A DNA stretch of 64,000 bases, taken from the NCBI GenBank assembly GCA_051954695.1, contig JBQCHL010000026.1:1-64000 (forward strand), read 5' to 3'. Below the pieces are notes generated by a model, which saw only the letters and a program-made list of their open reading frames with translations, ran no database searches and was not told the origin of the DNA. Numbering within the stretch: the stretch's first letter is position 1; every line of letters begins with the position of its first letter. Positions 17,265-25,105 of the stretch are shown here, one piece after another. This DNA comes from Terrimonas_A sp051954695 (GTDB lineage: Bacteria; Bacteroidota; Bacteroidia; Chitinophagales; Chitinophagaceae). The position numbers were made by a program, and so were the translations under genes.

Positions 17265-18036
17265 TAGGTTCTAACTTAACGGAAATAGTGATTTCGGTTC
17301 CCTTTCCCGGCTCGCTGTTCAGCTGCAGGTTTGCAGCTATCATTCTGGAGCGGTTCTCTAAATTACGTAATCCTGCGCCAGCCATCACCTTTTCTTTGTT
17401 GAATCCCTTGCCATTGTCTTTTATGCATATCTGTAGGCGGTCGGCCTGCCGGCTTACATCCAGCGTTATCGAACTGGCAGAAGCGTGTTTGATAATATTG
17501 TTGATGATCTCCTGTATCATCCGGAAGAGAATGATGGGACGGTCACTGCCAAGTGGCGGCGGATTTTCGGCAACGGAGAGCTGGGTGGTATACTTGCCGC
17601 TTTTTTCAAGATCGCGGAGCAGCTTTTGCGTAGGCTCCAGCCATCCTTTTTTACGAATGAAATCGGCATCGAGAGAATGGCTGAGATTGCGCAGATCGGT
17701 GATGGCTTTTTCCATCAGTTCGTCTACCAGGCTTAGTTTCCCATTGTCGAGCGGCGTGTTTAATGTGTTGAGATTAATGCGGGCAAGACTTAATACCTGG
17801 CCGATATTGTCATGAATTTCACGGCTGATATCGGCAAAAGTTTGTTCCTGTATTTCCAGTTTGGATTGCAGGAGGGTTTGTTCAAATTGAACGGCCATTT
17901 TTTGCTTGTCTAATAAAAGGGAATTTTTTCTTTTCAGGTAAATGCGGAAAAGAAGAAAAATGGCGATAATGAGCAGCAGCACAAAAAGGCTTGCTGAAAT
18001 GATGGATAAGATAAGGTCTAATTTTTCTTTTTGCAT
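17257..18036 (-). CDS. Sensor histidine kinase, HisKA_3 type
   Basis: A small histidine kinase of 259 residues with a single N-terminal membrane helix and no periplasmic sensor domain of its own. The dimerisation/phospho-acceptor motif DISREIHDNIGQVLSLARI holds the His; the HATPase domain shows N-box residues EIINNIIKHASA, then KDNGKGFN and GAGLRNLENRSRM. The ATG at 18036 is preferred over 18060 because it directly precedes the charged start before the helix. Its 5' end overlaps the membrane-protein gene upstream and its 3' end overlaps the regulator, so the operon is tightly coupled. Confidence 0.93.
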   Translation of the reverse strand: MQKEKLDLILSIISASLFVLLLIIAIFLLFRIYLKRKNSLLLDKQKMAVQFEQTLLQSKLEIQEQTFADISREIHDNIGQVLSLARINLNTLNTPLDNGKLSLVDELMEKAITDLRNLSHSLDADFIRKKGWLEPTQKLLRDLEKSGKYTTQLSVAENPPPLGSDRPIILFRMIQEIINNIIKHASASSITLDVSRQADRLQICIKDNGKGFNKEKVMAGAGLRNLENRSRMIAANLQLNSEPGKGTEITISVKLEPNE

Positions 18037-18668
18037 AGATAAAAGGCATATATAAAACAACTGTACATGAAAATGCTCATGAAACGTGGGATTAATTTAT
18101 AAAGCGGGGTGCCAAAAACAATCGCATCATGGCTCAATAAATATTTATAAAAAGCGAATGAAATATTTACAACCGGATAAAAGGAAACTATACCGACAGT
18201 AATCGGGATAACAGGAAACCATTTTCGTTCTTCTTCCGGACTGTCCAGGTTGAAATAGTTGAAAAGAAAAAAAATGCCGCAACAGGTGACCACAAAGCCA
18301 CTGGCTAAAGAGAGATAGCTGTTGTATTTGGTTATTGGCAGAATAAAGACAAAAGTGATGATCGTAATGAGGAGGTATATGCTATATAACCAACTGATCA
18401 GTTTACGGAGCGGGGCATTGATGGAGATCCTGTAAAAAATGAAGACAAAAACGGTTGCACAAACCGGGGCATAAATATTATAAAATAATCCCGTGGTTTT
18501 TAATAAACCATGTTCTACGGCCAATGAAAGGCCTATTTCCTGGATGCAAACCATCCACAGGAAGGGAGCCAACAAAAAAAGCTGCCTGCTTTTTAGCTCC
18601 CGGTAGAACCATGTAGCGGTAAGAGCGCTTAAAATCAGGCAGCTTAAATAAATGTATTGAAGGATCAT
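18018..18668 (-). CDS. Integral membrane protein of unknown family, linked to the histidine kinase
   Basis: A 216-residue protein that is almost entirely hydrophobic, with about six to seven predicted membrane spans and short loops (for example LDSPEEERKWF). I recognise no family. Its end overlaps the start of the histidine kinase gene, and that kinase has only one membrane helix and no sensor domain. The simplest reading is that this protein is the sensor or an accessory part of the same system (inference). It begins 6 bp after the preceding small gene. Confidence 0.75.
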   Translation of the reverse strand: MILQYIYLSCLILSALTATWFYRELKSRQLFLLAPFLWMVCIQEIGLSLAVEHGLLKTTGLFYNIYAPVCATVFVFIFYRISINAPLRKLISWLYSIYLLITIITFVFILPITKYNSYLSLASGFVVTCCGIFFLFNYFNLDSPEEERKWFPVIPITVGIVSFYPVVNISFAFYKYLLSHDAIVFGTPLYKLIPRFMSIFMYSCFIYAFYLCKKKN

Positions 18669-18674
18669 AAATGA

Positions 18675-19082
18675 CTATGGGTATAATTGTCCCTGGTTAA
18701 AGGGGTCAACCGGATCACCTGGATCACACGGATCATCTGGATCACACGGATCGCCATTGCCTGGATCACCTTTAGGATCGTCTGTGGGGGATTTGGCAAC
18801 TGGTGCTGCTGCAGGATACTTCGCTGGCTCACCATTCTTATAAGGCCATAAAATAACAGTAGTGCGGCCAGCTTGTGCGTCTCCGGGCGGATAATCGCCC
18901 ATACAGATACGGATCTCATCCGCTAATTCGGTCATTTTTGTAAGCCAGGCCATCAGTTCGGGCAGTTTGAAAGATACCGACTGGGTTTGTTTTTGCATGT
19001 CCACCCCTAATTTTTGCATGTAGGAGGTGTAGGTTTTGAGCATTTCCTGGGCCTGGGCAACAGGAATTGGTTGGTTAGGCAT
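18675..19082 (-). CDS. Small hypothetical protein with Gly-Asp-Pro-rich tail
   Basis: The 135-residue protein has a helical N-terminal half (about 1-60, ending ELADEIRICMGDYPPG), a short segment GRTTVILWPYKNG and a low-complexity C-terminus in which GDP, CDPDDPCDP and GDPVDP recur. The DNA coding for the tail is a run of imperfect 9-bp GGATCACNN units, so it could expand or contract. No signal peptide is present. It heads the minus-strand operon with the membrane protein, kinase and regulator. No function is known to me. Confidence 0.7.
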   Translation of the reverse strand: MPNQPIPVAQAQEMLKTYTSYMQKLGVDMQKQTQSVSFKLPELMAWLTKMTELADEIRICMGDYPPGDAQAGRTTVILWPYKNGEPAKYPAAAPVAKSPTDDPKGDPGNGDPCDPDDPCDPGDPVDPFNQGQLYP

Positions 19083-19334
19083 AAGTAGAAGAATTTAGTG
19101 ATTTGTGCGACCAAGATATAACAGTATCAGCTAATTACAATGTCCTGATTATGAAGAGGGTGAATAAACGGGTGGTTTCACCGTGAAAAAACGGGGGTGA
19201 AAATGGGTGTAAGATCGCTTGTCTGGTAAGCTGCCTTATTTCACCTTTGTGTCAGGCCTTGCAACTCCCATTAACCATCGGACCTTATTCTATACTTTTT
19301 TTGCTTTTTTGAGGGCCTATTCCGGACAACCTTT

Positions 19335-19374
19335 ACCTGTCGCTTGTAGTTAATGACAACCGGCAGGTTTTTTT
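19335..19374 (+). terminator. Rho-independent terminator in the gap before the LptG-like gene
   Basis: ACCTGTCG (19335-19342) pairs with CGGCAGGT (19361-19368) with one G-T pair, and an inner TTGT/ACAA extends the stem; seven T follow. No plus-strand gene ends upstream, so it may end an unannotated small transcript. Confidence 0.6.
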
Positions 19375-19390
19375 ATTTGCCCCTATCCGG

Positions 19391-19419
19391 GCCATTCGCT
19401 CCTATTCGCGCCATTCGTA
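19391..19419. repeat. GCGAATG-type repeat (inverse orientation)
   Basis: GCCATTCGCTCCTATTCGCG and CCATTCGT are the reverse complement of the GCGAATG words seen at 11846-11910 and 22694-22756. It lies in a non-coding stretch. Confidence 0.55.
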
Positions 19420-19553
19420 CTTAAATCTTTCACATTTTATTCCTTCTAAATTCAGTTACTTCGCAGCCAGAAAAGTTTAAAGTTTAAGGGTTTAAATGTT
19501 CAAGCCAGATATCCCTTAAATTTTTAAACCTTTAAATTCTTAAACTTCTCTGT

Positions 19554-20639
19554 TTGGGCAAGCTCGACTGGTACATACTGAAAAAATTCCTGGTCACCTT
19601 TTTCTTTTGCATGATGCTGTTCCTGGTAGTAGCAGTGGCGGTAGACAGCAGTGAGAAGACGGATGATTTTGTGAAAAGCGGCCTCAGCAGTTCACAGATC
19701 ATAACCCAGTATTATTTCGGTTTTGTCCCGCATATATGGGGACTTCTTTTCCCGTTGTTCGTCTTTATAGCCGTGATATTCTTTACCAGTAAAATGGCTA
19801 CCCGTTCGGAGATCATTGCGATACTTGCCAGCGGCACCAGTTTCAACCGGATGCTTCGTCCCTACCTCGTAGGAGGGCTCCTGCTTGGCGTCATCCTCTG
19901 GTTTGGCAACCGCTATCTTATCCCCAAGGCCAATGAGATCATGAGCGGTTTTAAAGCAACTTATATCGACCGGAATGATCCGACCAAGAACCAGCAGAAC
20001 AATAACTATTACCGACGCGTTGACCATGACACTTATGTTGGCATAAAATATTATGATACCACCAGTAAATCGGCCCAGTCATTTTTTCTCGATCGTGTAA
20101 AGAACAACAAAGTGGTGTACAACCTGCGGTCGAATTTTATTCAATGGGATGCCACAGAAAAAAAATGGAAACTGCAAAATGCCGTGGAAAGAAAAGTGGA
20201 CAGCCTGGGTGAAGTGACCAAAGAATATCCCACACTTACGATCAATATAAGCCTCAAGCCGGAGGAATTGCGAAAGGACGAGTATCTCAAAGACAAACTG
20301 TCTACTCCCGAACTGATCCGTTTCATCAACCAGGAGAAATTGCGGGGAACTGAAGGGCTCAGCGCCCTGGAAGTGGAGCGCTACCGCCGTACAGCCACGC
20401 CGGCAGCCGTAGTGCTGCTAACCCTGATCGGGGTGGTGATCGCCAGCCGGAAAACCAGGGGAGGCAGCGGTATGCATCTGGCCATCGGAGTGGTTACGGG
20501 AGCCTTGTTCATCATGTCTGACCGGTTCTCCACCGTATTTGCCACCAAAAGCGACCTGCACCCATTGCTGGCAGCCTGGCTTCCGAATATTGCGTTTTCG
20601 TTGGTGGCATATTGGATGTATACCAAGGCACCTAAATAA
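19554..20639 (+). CDS. LptF/LptG-family permease
   Basis: LptF/LptG permeases form the inner-membrane channel of the LPS exporter with the LptB ATPase. The 361-residue protein begins GKLDWYILKKFL, typical of the family, followed by one membrane helix, two more around residues 60-120, a periplasmic beta-jellyroll (about 140-265) and three C-terminal helices. The conserved start requires the TTG at 19554: the first ATG in frame lies inside the first membrane helix. No LptB or second permease gene is adjacent. Which of LptF or LptG it is cannot be decided. Confidence 0.85.
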   Translation: MGKLDWYILKKFLVTFFFCMMLFLVVAVAVDSSEKTDDFVKSGLSSSQIITQYYFGFVPHIWGLLFPLFVFIAVIFFTSKMATRSEIIAILASGTSFNRMLRPYLVGGLLLGVILWFGNRYLIPKANEIMSGFKATYIDRNDPTKNQQNNNYYRRVDHDTYVGIKYYDTTSKSAQSFFLDRVKNNKVVYNLRSNFIQWDATEKKWKLQNAVERKVDSLGEVTKEYPTLTINISLKPEELRKDEYLKDKLSTPELIRFINQEKLRGTEGLSALEVERYRRTATPAAVVLLTLIGVVIASRKTRGGSGMHLAIGVVTGALFIMSDRFSTVFATKSDLHPLLAAWLPNIAFSLVAYWMYTKAPK

Positions 20640-20795
20640 GAGCCGGGAGTCTTTAGCCGGTAGTCGATAGCCTGTTCCTGTTAAGGTCATCTGGCTGAAT
20701 ATTAGAACGGGATTAGAACCCACAGGTTTTTCATCGTTCCAACATCAAATTGCGTAAAGGTTTGCGTAAAACGGAGAACATTATTGTTTAAAATG

Positions 20796-20827
20796 TTTGT
20801 TCTGGCAAACGCCATTAAGTACCTTTA
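20796..20827 (+). promoter_or_regulatory. Candidate citrate synthase promoter
   Basis: TTTG (20796-20799) is followed after 20 bp by TACCTTTA (20820-20827), one base off the Bacteroidota -7 consensus. GTTTG and CAAAC in the spacer form a small dyad. It lies 37 bp upstream of the citrate synthase ATG. Confidence 0.4.
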
Positions 20828-20864
20828 ACACTTCAACATTTTAGTGATTTTTAAACGATTTGTC

Positions 20865-22190
20865 ATGGGAGTAATTAAAGACAGGTTCAAAGCAAAAGCG
20901 GATCAGTTGGGTGCGGACATTAAAGATTTGCTCAAGGAACATGGTAATAAAGTGATAGGGGAAGTGCAGTTGTCGCAGATATATCAGGGTATGCGCGGAA
21001 TGACGGGATTGGTGTCGGAAACTTCTTTACTCGATGCCCAGGATGGGATCCGTTTCAGAGGTTATTCCATTCCTGAATTGAGGGAAAAGCTGCCGAAAGC
21101 CCCCGGTGGAACTGAGCCCCTGCCAGAAGGATTGTTTTACCTGATGTTGATAGGTGAGCTGCCTACAGAAGAAGATGTTCATCATGTAACATCTGTGTTG
21201 CAACGCCGCAGCCATGTGCCTAATCACGTCTTCCACACTATTGAAGCACTGCCTTTGAATGCACACCCTATGACGCAGTTCGTGGTAGGTGTAATGGCCC
21301 TTCAGACAGAGAGCCAGTTTGCAAAAAGATATGCGCAGGGCCTCAGTAAAAAAGATTACTGGGAAGCTGTGTTTGATGATTCAATGGATCTCATAGCAAG
21401 GCTGCCCCGTATTGCTGCTTACATCTATCGCCGGAAATACAAAGCCGGAGATCATATTCAACCCAATGGCCTGCTCGACTGGGCCGGCAACTTTGCTCAT
21501 ATGTTGGGGTATGAAGATGAGACATTCAAAGAACTGATGCGTTTATACATGACCATTCATGCCGACCATGAAGGAGGGAATGTATCGGCGCATGCAACTC
21601 ACCTTGTAGGATCTGCTTTAAGCGATCCTTATCTCAGTTTTGCAGCAGGCATGAATGGATTGGCTGGCCCTTTGCATGGATTGGCTAACCAGGAAGTAAT
21701 AAAATGGATCTTTGAAATGCAGGGGGAATTAAAAACTGACCTGCCTACAAAGGAACAGATAGAAGAGTATGTAAAGAAAACACTCAGTGCAGGAAAAGTA
21801 GTACCGGGTTATGGCCATGCGGTATTGCGCCAAACCGATCCGCGCTTCACTGCACAAATGGAGTTTGGTAAAAAGCATATGCCGGATGACAAACTGGTGC
21901 AAACCGTTTGGAATATTTATGAAGCAGTGCCACCGATCCTGCAATCATTAGGCAAGATCAAAAATCCCTGGCCGAATGTGGATGCTCATAGCGGATCATT
22001 GCTGGTGCATTTCGGCATGAAAGAATATGAATACTACACAGTGTTGTTTGGTGTAAGCCGTGCATTGGGTGTATTAGCCAGTCTTTGTTGGGACAGGGCA
22101 TTGGGCTTTGCGATCGAAAGGCCCAAATCAGTGACTACTGACCTGGTGAAAAAATGGCTGAAAGGAGAAGAGCAGATATGGGGAGAATAA
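20865..22190 (+). CDS. Citrate (Si)-synthase, eukaryotic-type
   Basis: Citrate synthase condenses acetyl-CoA and oxaloacetate as the first TCA-cycle step. The 441-residue protein has the active-site signatures HADHEGGNVSAH, GYGHAVLRQTDPR and NVDAHSGSLL, carrying the two catalytic His and the Asp. Sequence style and length (MGVIKDRFKAKADQL start, GEVQLSQIYQGMRGM) resemble the mitochondrial-type enzyme rather than the hexameric GltA form. A GTG at 20844 would add seven residues, but the ATG at 20865 is preferred. It has its own candidate promoter and terminator. Confidence 0.95.
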   Translation: MGVIKDRFKAKADQLGADIKDLLKEHGNKVIGEVQLSQIYQGMRGMTGLVSETSLLDAQDGIRFRGYSIPELREKLPKAPGGTEPLPEGLFYLMLIGELPTEEDVHHVTSVLQRRSHVPNHVFHTIEALPLNAHPMTQFVVGVMALQTESQFAKRYAQGLSKKDYWEAVFDDSMDLIARLPRIAAYIYRRKYKAGDHIQPNGLLDWAGNFAHMLGYEDETFKELMRLYMTIHADHEGGNVSAHATHLVGSALSDPYLSFAAGMNGLAGPLHGLANQEVIKWIFEMQGELKTDLPTKEQIEEYVKKTLSAGKVVPGYGHAVLRQTDPRFTAQMEFGKKHMPDDKLVQTVWNIYEAVPPILQSLGKIKNPWPNVDAHSGSLLVHFGMKEYEYYTVLFGVSRALGVLASLCWDRALGFAIERPKSVTTDLVKKWLKGEEQIWGE

Positions 22191-22208
22191 GCCCCAAATA
22201 AAATAAGT

Positions 22209-22240
22209 AAAACCCTGGCAATGGCCGGGGTTTTGTTTTT
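22209..22240 (+). terminator. Terminator of citrate synthase gene
   Basis: AAAACCCTGG (22209-22218) pairs with CCGGGGTTTT with one G-T pair, followed by GTTTTTTT. It lies just after the citrate synthase stop. Confidence 0.8.
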
Positions 22241-22362
22241 TTAATAGATAACCAGTCGGTTAAGTGGGTTTACGAAGAGTTAAAGACTAACAGTCGTTCT
22301 ATTCTGGTATGGTTTTTAATAAAAAAAGGAAGATGACTTTCATTCCTTAACTCTTAAAATAA

Positions 22363-22638
22363 ATGATTATGACAACCAGAAACAAAGTTCTGTTAGGCAT
22401 TCTCGGAGCTGCGACCGCGGGTGTGGTCATTGGATTATTGATTGCTCCGGACAAAGGAAGTGAAACACGTAAAAAGATCAGGAGCAAAGCAGGTGATTGG
22501 GCAGATAGCTTGAGCCATCTGTGGGATAAAGGCAGAAGAATGGCAGAAGATGGTATGGAAGAAGCCAGGGAAAAAGGCCGTCATGCAAAACATGCGGCAG
22601 AAGAAAAAGTGAACAAGCTGAAAGAGAATTTCAGTTAA
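22363..22638 (+). CDS. YtxH-domain protein
   Basis: A 91-residue protein with a single N-terminal membrane helix (LLGILGAATAGVVIGLLIAPDKG) ending in the IAPDKGSETRKKI motif that defines YtxH-like proteins, followed by a charged amphipathic tail rich in Lys, Glu and Ala. It is expected to be an inner-membrane protein with a cytoplasmic tail, and the family is often stress-linked. An alternative ATG two codons in (22369) is equally possible. It precedes a holin-like membrane protein and a charged protein on the same strand, a set often found together in Bacteroidota. Confidence 0.85.
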   Translation: MIMTTRNKVLLGILGAATAGVVIGLLIAPDKGSETRKKIRSKAGDWADSLSHLWDKGRRMAEDGMEEAREKGRHAKHAAEEKVNKLKENFS

Positions 22639-22646
22639 TTTCAAGG

Positions 22647-22688
22647 AACAGGCGAAAAAGTGTCCGTACTGTCATTTTTTCGCCTGTT
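22647..22688 (+). terminator. Hairpin after the YtxH gene
   Basis: AACAGGCGAAAAA (22647-22659) and TTTTTCGCCTGTT (22676-22688) form a perfect 13-bp stem with a 16-nt loop directly after the YtxH gene. The T run is inside the stem. Confidence 0.6.
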
Positions 22689-22693
22689 TACTT

Positions 22694-22756
22694 AAACGCG
22701 AATGCCGCCAATTTAAACGCGAATGTCGCCAATGTGAATGCGAATGACACGAATGC
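22694..22756. repeat. Three tandem 21-bp GCGAATG units
   Basis: Units at 22694-22714, 22715-22735 and 22736-22756 share AAACGCGAATGNCGCCAAT with drift in the third. They lie directly upstream of the holin-like gene; an upstream GTG frame that reads through them (MNANDTNAN) is taken as repeat, not protein. Confidence 0.7.
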
Positions 22757-22769
22757 AAACAAAATACCG

Positions 22770-23111
22770 ATGGAAGATATTAAGGAAAAGACCGCCGACC
22801 TTGCAGACCATGTAGAAGACATGGCTGAAACCTTTTACCGGCTTACCATTTTAAATGTTACACAAAAAGCTACCAATATTGCCTCAGGCGCTATTACGAT
22901 GATCGTAGTATCGGTGCTGGGGCTTTTTGTACTGTTGTTTTTGGGAGTGGCTTTGTCATGGTGGTTAGGTGACCTATTGGGAAGCCGCTCGGGCGGTTTC
23001 TTACTCGGAGGCGCATTTTTCCTGGTGCTGCTATGTGTCATTCTCTTAATGCGCAGGAAGATCATTTTCCCTCTTATCAGAAATCTTATTATCAGCAAAG
23101 TGTATGACTAA
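22770..23111 (+). CDS. Phage holin-like family membrane protein (probable envelope protein)
   Basis: A protein of about 113 residues with an N-terminal helix rich in Asp/Glu/Lys (MEDIKEKTADLADHVEDM) and two membrane helices around residues 40-95, matching the Phage_holin_3_6/holin-X type domain. In Bacteroidota such proteins are usually chromosomal and not part of a prophage, and no phage genes are near. The start chosen is the ATG at 22770; the open frame upstream lies inside a tandem repeat. It overlaps the next gene by 8 bp and probably acts with it and YtxH. Confidence 0.8.
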   Translation: MEDIKEKTADLADHVEDMAETFYRLTILNVTQKATNIASGAITMIVVSVLGLFVLLFLGVALSWWLGDLLGSRSGGFLLGGAFFLVLLCVILLMRRKIIFPLIRNLIISKVYD

Positions 23112-23538
23112 GCCCAGGATCACTACATACGAAGAATTGTTGCAGGAAAAAGCCCGGCTCGAGGCTTTGCTCAAGGCACAGAAAGAACTGGTGAGGCAGG
23201 ATATTGAAGAGATCAAGATGGAACTGGCGCCTGTGCAATCAGCGATCTCCGTGGTTGGCAAATTTGCTACCAGGGACAAACGCAACCTGCTGCTTACCAC
23301 CGCCACCGAAGGTATCATTGACCTTGTGGTGAAAAAGTTGATACTTGCCCGCTCAGGATGGCTGACTAAACTGGTGGTACCCTTTTTAATGAAAAATTTT
23401 TCCTCCCATTTCGTAGCCGATAATAAAGACAAATGGCTGGCGCAGTTATTTGCCTGGGTCAGTAAAAGAAATGCGAACGGCGCCGATACAGATGAATCAG
23501 CCGAACCCGAAGAGCCGGTAGAGGAAAAGGCTGTGTAA
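23104..23538 (+). CDS. Conserved hypothetical protein of the YtxH/holin trio
   Basis: A 144-residue protein. The first half (ITTYEELLQEKARLEALLKAQKELVRQDIEEIKMEL) looks like a coiled coil. The middle has GKFATRDKRNLLLTTATEGIIDLVVKKLIL, the C-terminal part a moderately hydrophobic segment (LTKLVVPFLMKNF) and then an acidic tail (AEPEEPVEEKAV). No family name is certain. It starts 8 bp inside the holin-like gene, so the two are translationally coupled; an envelope role is the best guess. The tRNA-Ala gene follows. Confidence 0.75.
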   Translation: MTKPRITTYEELLQEKARLEALLKAQKELVRQDIEEIKMELAPVQSAISVVGKFATRDKRNLLLTTATEGIIDLVVKKLILARSGWLTKLVVPFLMKNFSSHFVADNKDKWLAQLFAWVSKRNANGADTDESAEPEEPVEEKAV

Positions 23539-23576
23539 TAATCTTTCCATTCCCTCCGGAATATTTCAAAAACCCC

Positions 23577-23584
23577 TATTTTTG
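23577..23584 (+). promoter_or_regulatory. -7 box of tRNA-Ala
   Basis: TATTTTTG matches the Bacteroidota -7 consensus TAnnTTTG and ends 10 bp before the tRNA 5' end. No clear -33 element was seen. Confidence 0.55.
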
Positions 23585-23594
23585 CGTCCCCAAT

Positions 23595-23669
<75 letters not shown>

Positions 23670-23674
23670 GAAGT

Positions 23675-23706
23675 GTCCGCCGAAGCTTTAGCGAAGGCGG
23701 ACTTTT
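23675..23706 (+). terminator. Terminator after tRNA-Ala
   Basis: GTCCGCC (23675-23681) pairs with GGCGGAC (23696-23702), with a small inner GCTTTAGC stem, followed by TTTT. It lies 6 bp beyond the tRNA. Confidence 0.75.
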
Positions 23707-23775
23707 CATTTACAGGAGTGTAAGACATGCTTTTTTAAGTTTTTACATGTATGTTGTGAGTGATATTTTTTCAGC

Positions 23776-25029
23776 ATGAAAAATAATACTCCTATGAAGT
23801 TTAGGCATTTCATACCTGTTAAGAAATTACTTGTTTGTGTACTTGTCTTAAATCTTTCTATTGGACTCCAGGCACAACAAAAACAACCACGACAAACTCC
23901 ACTAATGGGCTGGTCCAGTTGGAACAGTTTCCGCATTAATATTACCGAGAAGGACATAAGAGAAGAAGCTAACCTGCTGGTCTCAACCGGATTAAAAAAC
24001 TTAGGTTATGCTTATGCCATAATTGATGATGGCTATTTTGGTGGTCGAAACACAAAAGGTAATATAATACCTCATCCCAAACGTTTCCCTGGCGGTATGA
24101 AGAGCCTGGCAGATTATATCCATTCCAAAGGGCTTAAAGCTGGCATTTATTCTGATGCCGGTATCAACACCTGCGCTTCCTACTGGGATAAGGATACTAT
24201 AGCTACCGGTTGCGGTTTGTATGGGCACGAATACCAGGACCTCTTTCAACTGCTGAATACCTGGGGTTATGATTACATAAAAGTGGATTGGTGTGGCGGC
24301 GACTGGATGAAGCTCAACCAGCAAACGAGGTATACCTTGATCGGAAATATCATCCGGGAAATAAAACCTGAAACTCACTACAGTATTTGCAGTTGGGGCT
24401 TTCCGGGGGAGTGGGTGACTACTGTAGGGAATATGTGGCGCATATCAAGCGATATACGGAGTGATTTCAAGGCTATCATGCGTATTGTAGATCTGAACGC
24501 CGATCTGTGGAAGTATGCAACACCGGGGCATATCAACGATATGGATATGCTTCAGGTGGGTAATGGAATGAGCTATGAAGAAGATAAGACCCATTTTACT
24601 ATGTGGGCAGTCATGTCTTCTCCGTTATTGCTGGGTAATGATCTTCGCAAGATGTCGAAAGAGACAATGCAGATCATTAGCAACAAAGAGATCATTGCTC
24701 TCAATCAGGACCCGCTTGTATATCAGGCCCGGAGATTCAGTAAAAAAGACAGCCTGGAAATCTGGGCCAGGCCGCTTGGCTCTACAACCAGTGGCAAAGT
24801 AGCCATTACATTACTAAACAGGAACGACCGGGAAAAAGAAATCTCATTTGATTTGGATTCCGTCGGAATTAATTCAGCTAAGGGTTATACGCTGCGTGAT
24901 CTCTGGATGAAAAAGGATTATCCGCAATCAATGGTTAAGAAACGAAGTTTCAAAGTACCGGCGCATGGGGTGGTGGTATTGAAGGCAGAGGGAGTCAGTC
25001 ACCCTTTTAATAAGTATCAATACGAATGA
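23776..25029 (+). CDS. GH27 alpha-galactosidase (exported)
   Basis: GH27 enzymes remove terminal alpha-galactosyl residues from oligosaccharides. The 417-residue product has a signal peptide (MKFRHFIPVKKLLVCVLVL, from the second ATG at 23794) and the family start PLMGWSSWNSF. The nucleophile Asp is in DYIKVDWCGG around residue 174, and the acid/base Asp in WRISSDIRSD around residue 228. A C-terminal beta-domain follows from about residue 310. It faces the AraC-type regulator gene convergently, and opens the sugar-utilisation region. N-acetylgalactosaminidase activity cannot be excluded. Confidence 0.92.
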   Translation: MKNNTPMKFRHFIPVKKLLVCVLVLNLSIGLQAQQKQPRQTPLMGWSSWNSFRINITEKDIREEANLLVSTGLKNLGYAYAIIDDGYFGGRNTKGNIIPHPKRFPGGMKSLADYIHSKGLKAGIYSDAGINTCASYWDKDTIATGCGLYGHEYQDLFQLLNTWGYDYIKVDWCGGDWMKLNQQTRYTLIGNIIREIKPETHYSICSWGFPGEWVTTVGNMWRISSDIRSDFKAIMRIVDLNADLWKYATPGHINDMDMLQVGNGMSYEEDKTHFTMWAVMSSPLLLGNDLRKMSKETMQIISNKEIIALNQDPLVYQARRFSKKDSLEIWARPLGSTTSGKVAITLLNRNDREKEISFDLDSVGINSAKGYTLRDLWMKKDYPQSMVKKRSFKVPAHGVVVLKAEGVSHPFNKYQYE

Positions 25030-25105
25030 GACAAATAACCGATCAACGTATTAATGCATATTATGTTTTCTGTTATGCTGCAAAGTTCTGGCAGGAATGC
25101 AGAGC

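Larger units (their letters stand above)
19083..19553. other. Intergenic region with a terminator but no upstream plus-strand gene
   Basis: No credible coding frame is seen here. The region holds a terminator at 19335-19374, a GCGAATG-type repeat at 19391-19419, and an imperfect inverted repeat around 19470-19545 made of AAGTTTAA/TTTAAAC words just before the LptG-like gene. A weak promoter-like pair (TTG at 19219, CACCTTTG at 19242-19249) lies upstream of the terminator, so a small RNA of roughly 120 nt is possible. Confidence 0.4.

Noticed and set aside
18690..18780. Possible CRISPR-like or tandem repeat array
   Set aside because: The 9-bp GGATCACNN units are coding for the Gly-Asp-Pro tail and have no spacers.
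22363..23538. Prophage remnant suggested by the holin-like gene
   Set aside because: No phage structural, lysis, integrase or attachment features are present; such holin-domain proteins are normal chromosomal genes in this phylum.
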